A stretch of 64,000 bases of DNA, from the NCBI RefSeq assembly GCF_003344765.1, contig NZ_QPMH01000003.1:62001-126000 (forward strand), read 5' to 3'. Within the stretch, counting starts at the first letter, position 1, and each line of letters begins with the position of its first letter. This document shows positions 42,370 through 51,100 of the stretch, piece by piece. The translations under genes were made by a program, and so were the position numbers. The DNA comes from Ferruginivarius sediminum. GTDB lineage: Bacteria > Pseudomonadota > Alphaproteobacteria > Kiloniellales > Rhodovibrionaceae. The notes beneath the pieces are model-generated. The model did no database searches. It worked only from the letters and a program-made list of their open reading frames with translations, and was not told where the DNA came from.

Positions 42370-43347
42370 TTAATCCTCGCAGAGCCTGAAGCCGACCGGA
42401 TAGAGGCATGAATCAAAGTATCCGTGTCGACGCTTGCATCGCGCCAAGTCTTTGAACCGCGTAAAGCCGCCGCCACGCGTCATCCGGTATTCCGGGTCGC
42501 GCCTTGCAATATCATCACTGACAAACCTTCCACCCGGATACGGTGCGTAAATATCCGCCACGAGTTCTTCGACGTTACCCGCGGCATCGGCCAAGCCATA
42601 CGGGGAATTGCCCTCAGGAAACATGCCCACCGGCGTTGTCGACACGAGGCACAACTCGGCGGTATTGCAGACTTGGTCGAGGGGCTCATCACCCCAGGGA
42701 AACTCCCGATTACGTGCCGCGCCTGCCGCGAACTCCCACTCCGCCTCCGTTGGCAGTCGAAAGTTCCTGCCGGTTTTTCCGGACAGCCAATTCGCATAGT
42801 CATCCGCAATGTCCGGCGTCACGGAATAAACGGGATGATTCGCATGGTGTTCCGGGTAACGCCCGAGATGCCACGATGTGGGAACGAATTGGGATTTCGT
42901 ATCGAGAAGGTACAAACGAAATTCTTCATTCGTAACGAGATATTTTGCAATTTTAAATGGCGCCACACGTGCTGAAAAGCTGGGCGTTTCTTTTTCCACC
43001 CACGCGGCCAGGACACCAAATTTTCGATACCTTTCGACGGTACCCTGAACCGCACGCGGGTCCGAGCCCATTGTGAAGGTGCCGCCAGGCACGTACAGCA
43101 TCAATGGGTCGTCGCACGTTATTCTAGGATCGCCAATCAGAGCTAAAATATTCCCTGCGGCAAAACGCTCTTGCAGCGGCGCGGCTGTGTCCTCGACGTG
43201 GGCCGCGAGCGTCTCCCGGTCGGTCCGAATGTGCTTTGCGTAACAGCGGCAGTTAATTTCGAATGTGGTCTCGGCATAATGTTTCGGCCGCGCCATCGCC
43301 TCCCTGTAGTTCATTTGATTGATACGCGCACCATCAATCTCTTCCAT
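42370..43347 (-). CDS. SUMF1/FGE-fold protein lacking the usual cysteine pair
   Basis: The 325-residue protein has a formylglycine-generating-enzyme-type sulfatase-modifying domain. LYVPGGTFTMGSDP, then KIAKYLVTNEEF, FRLPTEAEWEFAAGAA, GLADAAGNVEELVAD and RMTRGGGF are diagnostic. True FGE uses two cysteines near the C-terminus; here the region reads TRFKDLARCKRRHGY, so only one cysteine remains. EgtB/OvoA-like iron ligands were not seen. It therefore probably catalyses a different oxidation or has a structural role in the pathway. Confidence 0.85.
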   Translation of the reverse strand: MEEIDGARINQMNYREAMARPKHYAETTFEINCRCYAKHIRTDRETLAAHVEDTAAPLQERFAAGNILALIGDPRITCDDPLMLYVPGGTFTMGSDPRAVQGTVERYRKFGVLAAWVEKETPSFSARVAPFKIAKYLVTNEEFRLYLLDTKSQFVPTSWHLGRYPEHHANHPVYSVTPDIADDYANWLSGKTGRNFRLPTEAEWEFAAGAARNREFPWGDEPLDQVCNTAELCLVSTTPVGMFPEGNSPYGLADAAGNVEELVADIYAPYPGGRFVSDDIARRDPEYRMTRGGGFTRFKDLARCKRRHGYFDSCLYPVGFRLCED

Positions 43348-43399
43348 TTTTTAAACCTTCCGCGATGACAATGATGACCTCGCCCCGGGCGCCGAAAAC

Positions 43400-43978
43400 T
43401 CACGACATTTCAAGAGAATCATGTAGATGACATGTCGCATCGGCGAACGCGATGAACCGGTCGACAATGTTTGTGAGCCTTTCTTTAATTTGCTCACTGA
43501 CCATTCCCTGCCCAACCAAGTCGTCTTTTGTTACCAGAACGGAATCGGGAAAAACGAGCGAATGCCGCTCGAAAATCAGGTTCTGCATCAGCGACCCGAT
43601 TGCGAGATGGCTCCGATTGGACCCGGCTGACGTCAAAAGCAAAACCGGCTTCCAGGCGATTCCTTCACCTAGTGCTTCAACTAGGACGTTATAGGGCGAA
43701 CCGGCGTCGTAATAGTAGACCGGCCCGCATACGACTAATGCCCGGGCGCGAGACACACTCTCCCGTAGCGCTACCCATTCCGCCGGGAGCGTCTCCTCCA
43801 TGTCTTTTCGCACCCAGATTGGTGGAAGGTCGAGAATATCAAATGTCTCGATTCTTTTTTTATTTTCGGACAGATAGGCGTTTACAAGTTGCGATGTGAC
43901 CCGACTGACCGAGACGGTGTTGGGAGATGCGCACACAACGGTAATTGGACCCGCCTTGACGTCAGTTGGTCCATGCAT
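43400..43978 (-). CDS. NADPH-dependent FMN reductase-like flavoprotein
   Basis: The 192-residue flavodoxin-fold protein has ITVVCASPNTVSVSRVTSQL at the FMN phosphate loop and LVVCGPVYYYDAGSPYNVL at the isoalloxazine loop. LLTSAGSNRSHL follows. Enzymes of the family reduce FMN or quinones with NADPH, often to supply a flavin-dependent step. It is the first gene of the leftward six-gene operon. AAGGAG lies nine bases before the ATG, and a perfect palindrome lies just upstream. Confidence 0.85.
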   Translation of the reverse strand: MHGPTDVKAGPITVVCASPNTVSVSRVTSQLVNAYLSENKKRIETFDILDLPPIWVRKDMEETLPAEWVALRESVSRARALVVCGPVYYYDAGSPYNVLVEALGEGIAWKPVLLLTSAGSNRSHLAIGSLMQNLIFERHSLVFPDSVLVTKDDLVGQGMVSEQIKERLTNIVDRFIAFADATCHLHDSLEMS

Positions 43979-44496
43979 ACTCGCGACTCCTTCGTATACG
44001 AACGCGGCGCGATCCTAATCGACTGGCCGGCGATAGCGATGTTGACGGACGAACAATGGCGAAGCGGGATCCACCGATCTTTCGCGGCACCTCTGGATGC
44101 GCGACGCCCGAAGCCCCCGAAGAGCCCCGGTATGAGGAAGAAAATGCGCAACCTCCCACGTCACGGTCGAGCCCCCTTTGATGCGTGGATCGGTGACCCA
44201 TTTCGACAGGTTAGGCGAACGGACGCCGTTTCCGTGTCGTCGGTGGCACGAAAGAAACGCCCGCAAAAGTAGTACAAGCCTATTTCAATACGACTTTTTT
44301 GTCAATATCGCTGCCGGCAATTGCGATGGCAACCGATGCAGGTGAACAGGACGACCTGGCCCGGCCTTCGCGATGCGCTCGATTCCGGGTTCTGCCAGCG
44401 CGGTCGAGCGCGGCGCTTTTGACCTTTTCCCCGAAAAGCGATCCACCGGGCGGGGGAGTTTCCCGTGGCATCCCAGCAACAGGGGGGGAACTCATC
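43979..44496. other. Upstream region of the biosynthetic operon and left flank of the IS remnant
   Basis: About 520 bases with no convincing gene. It should contain the operon promoter; a 12-base palindrome lies at 43991-44002. A plus-strand open frame (43889-44272) is rich in Arg/Pro and overlaps the FMN reductase antisense, so I do not support it. No clear terminal inverted repeat of the IS element was found. Confidence 0.4.
43991..44002. promoter_or_regulatory. Perfect palindrome upstream of the biosynthetic operon
   Basis: TTCGTATACGAA is a perfect 12-base inverted repeat ending 13 bases before the first gene's ATG and overlapping its ribosome-site region. It is a plausible repressor operator, although no regulator gene lies in the cluster. 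Confidence 0.4.
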
Positions 44497-44778
44497 ATGA
44501 AGCGCAGCAGGTTCAAGGAAGAGCAGATCATCGCCATTCTGAAGGAGGCGAAGGCCGGGGAGATGCCGGCGAACGCGGTTTGCCGGAAACATGACATCAG
44601 CGAACAGACCTCCTACCGCTGGAAATCCGAGTTCGGCGGCGGGGAGGTGTCCGACGCCAAGCGGCTGAAGGCGATAGAGGAGGAGAACCGGCGCCTGAAG
44701 ACGCTGGTCGCCGACCTGACGCTGGACGACGCCGCGCTAAAGGGTCTTCTGATAAATGTATGGTCCGCCCCGCGGTGA
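44497..44778 (+). pseudogene. IS3-family transposase OrfA, altered C-terminus
   Basis: The 93-codon frame starts MKRSRFKEEQIIAILKEAKA at ATG 44497 after an AGGGGGGG ribosome site. VCRKHDISEQTSYRWKSEFGG is the recognition helix, and EVSDAKRLKAIEEENRRLK is the leucine-zipper region. It normally ends near LDNAALKDLL before frameshifting into OrfB; here LKGLLINVWSAPR follows, which is not the family end. The protein may still be made but lacks its partner. Confidence 0.8.
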
Positions 44779-44802
44779 CGAGCGCCCGGCCCCGATGCGA
44801 CG

Positions 44803-45230
44803 TTGCGGGCCCGTCTGCGAGAGCTGGCGGGGCAGCGCAAGCGCTATGGCTATCTGCACCTGCATGTCCTGCTGCGGCGAGAAGACCTCGTCGTCAACGC
44901 CAAGCGCACCTGCCGCCTCTACAAGGAGGAAGGCTTGGCCGTCCGAACCAAGAAGCGCCGCCGTCTGCCAGGGCGCGAGCGCGTGCTTCTGGCGGCGCCG
45001 GAACGCCGGAACGCCGGAACCAGCGGTGGTCCCTGGATTTCGTCAGCGACGGCCTGTGCTCCGGCCGCCGCTTGCGTGTCCTCAACATCGTCGACGACTA
45101 CAGCCGGGAGAGTCCTGGGCAGCTCGTCGATGTGTCGATCTCCGGCGACCGTCTGGCGCGCTTCCTCGACCAGCTGGCCGACTTCCACGGCCTGCCCGCG
45201 GAGATCGTCGTGGACAACGGCCCGGCTTGA
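44803..45230 (+). pseudogene. IS3-family transposase OrfB, frameshifted and truncated
   Basis: The frame from 44803 reads LRELAGQRKRYGYLHLHVLL and KRTCRLYKEEGLAVRTKKRR, matching the middle of OrfB. Near 44995-45015 an eight-base unit, GAACGCCG, is repeated in tandem, shifting the frame. The DDE core then continues in another frame as QRWSLDFVSDGL and LNIVDDYSRES, ending at VVDNGPA and a stop. The start and the final third of the gene are missing. Confidence 0.8.
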
Positions 45231-45750
45231 ACCGCTGTGGGGTGCCCGTGCGCCACGTGTTCCCACCGAGGAATTTGACGATATCCTGGGAAAAGATACT
45301 GACTTGGCTCCCAATCCCGGGCTGGGGATAAGGCCTGATTCTTCGAGTTGGTCGGCGTATATCGAAATTGCGCGCGGCCCTGTTATCAGGTGTCCGCTTC
45401 CCGAAAGGCAGCGACTGGCGAGGGGGAGCCAATGGCTCCCCCTTCGCCGTTTGGCGATAACATGCCCAAAATCGATGTAGGATGTAGCTGGCAAGTGCGC
45501 GCATAGAGCGTCAGTCAGACAAGTCCATCGGCGAAAATTGAAGCTGTGGCATAGCTCTTGTCGACGGGCCATACGGGGCTCGTCTACAGATGATCAAATT
45601 TTGACAATTATCACTCGCCCTCCATCAGATAGACTCGCCGGATACCGAAATTAAACTTCCGACGTTGTAAGATTTTCACCGAACGCGTTACCGTGTTCGT
45701 GGGGTTTCGCGGAAACCGGTGGGGCTTGTTTTGAACAATAATGCGAATGC
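45231..45750. other. Intergenic stretch after the IS remnant
   Basis: About 520 bases without a supported gene. The main feature is a strong perfect hairpin at 45421-45443. The segment just before 45751 becomes AT-richer and should hold the cyclase promoter. No second copy of the tRNA-Val 3' end was seen here. Confidence 0.45.
45421..45443. terminator. Perfect ten-base hairpin, likely bidirectional terminator
   Basis: AGGGGGAGCC pairs with GGCTCCCCCT around a three-base AAT loop. One to two T residues follow on the plus strand. With no intact gene ending beside it, it may be the terminator of a lost gene or a short repeat element. Confidence 0.45.
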
Positions 45751-48012
45751 TTGCCACGTCCGCTGCGCGGCGACACTGCTGATCGCCTGGGGGCTTCGGC
45801 CTTGACGCGGTGGCTCAAGATCCTCTTGCCGCTGCTCGTGATCCTGCTGGCGGTCGGGGTGCGCGCAGTCGATCCTGTGGCGCTGCAGGAACTGCGCTTC
45901 AAGGTGTTCGACGCCTATCAGCGCTTTTCCCCGCGCCCCTACCCGGACACCCCGGTCGTCGTCATCGACATCGACAACCCCAGCCTGGACCGCCAGGGCC
46001 AGTGGCCGTGGCCGCGCACGCTGCTGGGCGAGTTGACGGGCAAGCTGCAGCAGGCCGGTGCGGCGGCTATCGCCTTCGATATCATCTTCGCCGAACCCGA
46101 TCGCACGTCTCCCGATCAGGTCATGGAAAGCTGGCCGCAGACATCGAGAACGGCGGCCCTGCGCCGGTTGGCCAGCGAGGACGGCCTGCCGAACCACGAC
46201 CGCATTTTCGCCGATTCGCTCGCCGCCGGGCGCACCGTCACCGGCTTCGCTCTCGACAACGGCGCCACCAACAGCGCGCCGCCGGTCAAGGCGGGTTTCG
46301 CCGCCTCTGGTCCCGACCCGAAGCGCTTCGTGCCGCGCTTCGACGGCGCCGTCTCGAATATCGCGGTCCTCAGTAAGGCGGCCAGCGGGAACGGCAGCCT
46401 GAACGTCATTCCCGAAAGCGACGGTGTGGTGCGGCGGATTCCGCTGTTCGTCACCGACGGCGAATCGCTCTACCCCAGCCTGGCGGCGGAAGCGCTGCGC
46501 GTGGCGCAGGGGGCCAGCACCTATCTGGTGAAATCCGCCGGTGCGGGCGGGGCTGCCTCGCTTGGCAGCGAGAGCGGCATCACCGCCGTGAAGATTGGCC
46601 GCGCCGTGCTGCCGACCGATCCCAGCGGCAGGATCTGGCTTTACGACAGTGGCCACAGACCCGAGCGCACGATCTCCGCCTGGAAGGTCCTGTCGGGGGA
46701 GGCGGATCCGGCGCGCCTGCGTGGCGCCATTGCCATCGTCGGCTCCAGCGCGGCGGGGCTGAAGGACCAGCACGCCACGCCGCTGAGTCCGGGCATCGCG
46801 GGCGTGACGCTGCACGCGCAGATGCTGGAGCAGGTGCTGACCGGCAGCTTCCTGGGCCGGCCGGACTGGGCGAACGGCGCGGAGACCCTTGCGGTCTTGC
46901 TGATCGGCCTGCTGGTGTTCGCCCCATTCCTGCTGCCGCGCCTGCCGATGCTATGGTCGGCGGGGTTCGGCGCCATTGTCGTGGCCGGCGTGGTGGTCGT
47001 CTCCTGGCAGGCGTTCGCCATCTGGCAGTGGCTGTTCGATCCGATGTATCCGGCGATGACGGGGGTGGCGGTTTACGTGGCCGCCTCGCTGCCCCGCTAC
47101 CTGGAGGTGGAGGGTGAGAAGCGGCGCATCCGCGCGGCCTTCGCGCAGTACATGGCGCCTTCGCTGGTGGAGCAGCTTGCCGGCAACCCGAAGCGCCTGC
47201 GCCTGGGCGGGGAGACGCGCGACCTGACCCTGCTGTTCTGCGACATCCGCGGCTTCACCAGCCTGGCGGAGAAGATGGACGCCGACGAGGTGACGCGCTT
47301 GCTTAACCGCTTCCTGACGCCGATGTCAGACGCGATCATGGAAACCGGCGGCACCATCGACAAGTACATGGGCGACGCCATCATGGCGTTCTGGAACGCG
47401 CCGCTGGACGATCCCGACCACGCCGCCCACGCCTGCCGGGCGGCGCAGGAGATGCGCCGCCGCCTCGTCGACCTCAACGCCGGCATCGCGCGCGACAGCG
47501 CGGCAGACGGCAAGGAGCCGGTGGAGATCCGCATCGGCATCGGCCTCAACAGCGGGCCATGCAGCGTCGGCAACATGGGCTCCAACCGGCGTTTCGACTA
47601 TTCCGCGCTTGGCGACAACGTGAACCTTGCCTCGCGCCTGGAAGGGCAGTGCAAGACCTACGGCGTCGAGGTGGTCATCAGCGAGACGACCTGCGCCGGC
47701 GCGGAGGATGTCACGGCGGTGGAACTCGACCTGATCCGCGTGAAGGGGCGCCGCGATCCGGTGCGGATCTACACGGTTCTGGCCGCGCCCGACGTGCCGG
47801 AGGATCTCACGGCCAAGCACGCCGAAATGCTCGCCGCCTACCGCGCGCAGGACTGGGACCGGGCGGAAGCGCTCATCGCCGAGTGCCGGACGCTGATGCC
47901 GGACGGGGAGCTGAGCGGGGTTTACGACCTCTACACCGCGCGCGTCGCCGAGCTGCGCGCGGACCCGCCGGGCGACGACTGGGACGGCGTGTTCGAGGCC
48001 ACGACAAAGTGA
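45751..48012 (+). CDS. CHASE2-domain adenylate/guanylate cyclase
   Basis: The 753-residue protein starts at TTG 45751; another TTG at 45802 is possible. After an N-terminal membrane helix comes a CHASE2 sensor (about 35-375; VVVIDIDNPSLDRQGQWPWP and DIIFAEPDR are typical). Two or three transmembrane helices follow, to about 450. The class III cyclase domain (about 490-660) has LLFCDIRGFTSLAEKM with the metal aspartate, YMGDAIMAFWNAP and DYSALGDNVNLASRLEG. It makes cAMP or cGMP in response to a periplasmic signal. The C-terminus has a short helical tail. Confidence 0.92.
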   Translation: MPRPLRGDTADRLGASALTRWLKILLPLLVILLAVGVRAVDPVALQELRFKVFDAYQRFSPRPYPDTPVVVIDIDNPSLDRQGQWPWPRTLLGELTGKLQQAGAAAIAFDIIFAEPDRTSPDQVMESWPQTSRTAALRRLASEDGLPNHDRIFADSLAAGRTVTGFALDNGATNSAPPVKAGFAASGPDPKRFVPRFDGAVSNIAVLSKAASGNGSLNVIPESDGVVRRIPLFVTDGESLYPSLAAEALRVAQGASTYLVKSAGAGGAASLGSESGITAVKIGRAVLPTDPSGRIWLYDSGHRPERTISAWKVLSGEADPARLRGAIAIVGSSAAGLKDQHATPLSPGIAGVTLHAQMLEQVLTGSFLGRPDWANGAETLAVLLIGLLVFAPFLLPRLPMLWSAGFGAIVVAGVVVVSWQAFAIWQWLFDPMYPAMTGVAVYVAASLPRYLEVEGEKRRIRAAFAQYMAPSLVEQLAGNPKRLRLGGETRDLTLLFCDIRGFTSLAEKMDADEVTRLLNRFLTPMSDAIMETGGTIDKYMGDAIMAFWNAPLDDPDHAAHACRAAQEMRRRLVDLNAGIARDSAADGKEPVEIRIGIGLNSGPCSVGNMGSNRRFDYSALGDNVNLASRLEGQCKTYGVEVVISETTCAGAEDVTAVELDLIRVKGRRDPVRIYTVLAAPDVPEDLTAKHAEMLAAYRAQDWDRAEALIAECRTLMPDGELSGVYDLYTARVAELRADPPGDDWDGVFEATTK

Positions 48013-48181
48013 GGGTGGGTGCCTGGGCAAGGCTCGTGTCACGACCCACCGCGCTTCCCGACTCCCCCGTAAATTGAAGTAAAAATTTCGGAATACTTCG
48101 TCGCTTCGACTGATTCGAATTTAAAAACTATATAAAATTGCCGGATTAATACATCGCCAACCTTTATGCCCTTAGCCTTCC

Positions 48182-51100
48182 TTGCGACCGTCACACCACA
48201 CCAATTCCGCTGCCGAGGAATGCAAGGGCCTGAAAGCCTTGGATAAACCAAGCACGCTGCACCGAGCCGTCGAGGAGCTTGAAGCCATCGTCGCGCGCGG
48301 GGAGGATAACCCGGCGGCACTTGCCAGCGTCTGCCGCGAACTGTCGTCGCCCGCCACGCCGCGAGCGCGGCACCTGCTTCAGCGTGCCAGCGACATGCTG
48401 GAGCAGGCGCGCAGTGCCGAGCGCAAGCGCGGACGCTTCGGCCTGCGCAAGCTGACCCGGAAAACCTCAAGCGAGCCCGCCCCGCCGCCGCCCGAAGCGC
48501 CGAGGGACCCGCTTGAAGCAGCCTTCGAGGCGCGGCGCCTGCGGCTGCTGAAGCTTGAGAATGACCATCCGCTGCTGAACTTCCGGCATTCGGAGCGCGC
48601 GGCCACGCACCTTCGGCTGATCCACCACGCGCCCGACGTGCTGATGTCCGCCCTGCGCGGCGGGGCGGCGCTTCGTTTCGAGCCGCTGCCGGTGAGCGAG
48701 GGCCGGCCCGAGGACGAATCGGACGATGACTTCCTGCTCACCCTGGCCGAAACCCGAGCGAGCGACCCCGCCTACCTCAAGGAGGCCGCGCGGCTGGATA
48801 GCGAGGCCGGCGGTCCGGATGAGGAATGGCGGCTGGAGTGCGAACTGCGCGACCGCGTCCGACGCTCGATGGGCCTGCCGGACTGCCCCTCGCCGACGCC
48901 GAAGTCGCTGACCGCCTATGCCGAGGCGCAGGGCCTGCTGCCGCGCTACGAGTTGCCGGAGTCCGCGAACGCCGAGGCCGACGGCGGGACGCCGGAAACG
49001 GCCCGGACGCTGTTGTTCCCGGACAGCCTGGAGCACAGGATCTTCACCCTGACAGCGGTCGAGGAAAGGATGCGCGCCGAGCATGGCGCCAGCACGCTTT
49101 TCGCCGCTTTCGGCTTCCTGGAATGGCGGGAGAGCGAGCGCGCCTATCGCAAGATGCTGGCCCCGCTGCTGCTTTATCCGGTGCGCGTCGAGCGCCGGGA
49201 CGTGGCGGATGGTGGCGGCGACGTGCTGCGGGGAACCGGCGCGCCGACACGCGTGAACCCAATCCTGCGCGACCGTCTGGCGCACGATTTCGGTATAGAG
49301 CTTCCGTCTTTCACGTCCGACGACACGCCGGAGGCCTATCTGGCAAGGATGAACGAGAAGGTCTGCCGGAACCGCGGCCGCTGGAAGGTCCGCCGCTTCG
49401 TGACGGTGGGCCTCTTCGACACCGGCCATTCGGCGCTGTTCAACGAGCTGGACCCGGCGCACTGGCCCGCGGCGCGGCCGCCGCACACGCACCGGGTGAT
49501 CGCCGGGCTTCTGGGCGAGGGCGCCGGCACGCCCGCCACCACCGGAGAGGCCGAGACCGCCTCCCCCTCGCCGATTCCCGTCGTCGACGCCGACTCCGGC
49601 CAGGTCTCCGCCATGCGCAGGGTGCGGGCGGGCGAAAGCATCGCCGTCACCGGCGCGCCCGGCACCGGCAAGTCGCAGACCATCGCGAACCTCATCGCCG
49701 ACGCCACGGCGCAGGGCAAGCGCACGCTCGTCGTCGCCAACAAAAGCGCTGCCCTCGACACCGTGAAGGCGCGGCTCGACGGGCTTGGCCTGGGCGCCTG
49801 TATCCTGCCGCTGCACGGCGCGCACAGCCGGCCTGCCGCGATTCGCCGAGCATTGGCGACGCAGGCGGAACCCGCCCCGGACGCGCCGAGCGAGCCGGAG
49901 GTTGCGGCGCTGCGGGACGAGGTCGATGAATTGGAACGCCGCCTCGTCCGCAACGCCGAGCTTCTGAGCGCGACCTTCGGCAATCTCGGCAAGACAATCG
50001 CCGAACTTTTCTGGTCGGAGATCCGAACGCGCGAGCACACCGGCCTGCCGGACTCGATCGAGCATACGGACCTGCCGGGCGCGGCGGACGTCGCGCCGGA
50101 GGGCATGACGCAAGCCAAGGCCGCGCTGCGCACGCTGGAGCAGAACGGCCGCGTCTTCATCGACGACTACGGCGGCATCGACAACCACCCCTGGCACGGC
50201 GTGGACGAGCCGTCGCTGAGCGACGGCGACCTCGACCGGCTGCGGAGCATGGTGGCGGCCTGGTGCGCGGCGCTGCGCAATCTGCACGGCACGGCCTCGG
50301 CCCTGCCCGGTCCGGCGGACACCATTCCCGCCGTTGCCGACGCCCGGCGGTTCGCGGCAGCCGTGGAGACGTTGCCCGGCCCGGAAGAGCCCGCTGACAC
50401 GGCGGTCTTCGCCGCCCTGCGTGACGACGAACGGCTCAACGCCGCCGAAACCCTGCACGCCGACCTGCGCCAGCACGCGGAGCGCATCGAGACCCTGTCG
50501 GCCGATACCACGGAGCCTTACGCGCTGGACGGCCATGCCGCGGAGTTGGAGGCGGCGGCGGAAGAGGCGGCACGGCTGGACGTGGCCGCGACGCCGTGCT
50601 CGGACCTCGCCGATGTCACCGCCGACTTCCGCACCCAGGCCGAACACTGGCGGCGCATGGTGGCGGCGGCTAAGCGGCTGATGCGCCTGGCCGAGCTTCC
50701 CGGCGAGGCCACGCCGGCGCTGGTGAGTCCCCTGCTGGCCGCGGCCCGGCGCGCGCGCGACGCCGAAACGCGCACGCTGCGCCTGCGCCTGCGCGCCCTG
50801 GCCGACCCGGACGTGCAGGCGGAGCTTGCCCGGGGCCGGAAGGAGAAGGCCGCGCTGGACGCGCGCGTGGAAGAGCTGGGCACCACCTTCCACATTCCGG
50901 CCGACGCACCGGAAGAAGCAGAGAAGCTGCGCGCCCACGCCGCCGCGCTGACGCAGGAACGTTTCCTGATGAACCTCCGGCCCTCGGTGCGCCGGGCAAA
51001 GCGTCGCTACAAGGCGCTGGTGCGCGAGAAGGGCGCGCACAAGAAGGTCGAGCGCGGGCGCATGGCCGCCGACATGGAAACCGTCGCCACGCTGGTGGCC

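Larger units (their letters stand above)
44497..45230 (+). mobile_element. Decayed IS3-family (IS407-like) insertion sequence
   Basis: The remnant contains a nearly complete OrfA and a broken OrfB. OrfB has lost its helix-turn-helix start, carries a frameshift near 45000 and stops after VVDNGPA, before the third catalytic residue of the DDE domain. It cannot transpose by itself. It marks the right side of the lower-GC biosynthetic island. Confidence 0.8.

Noticed and set aside
43889..44272. Plus-strand 127-residue open frame overlapping the FMN reductase start
   Set aside because: It is antisense to a clear gene at its 5' end, Arg/Pro-rich and without motif or ribosome site.
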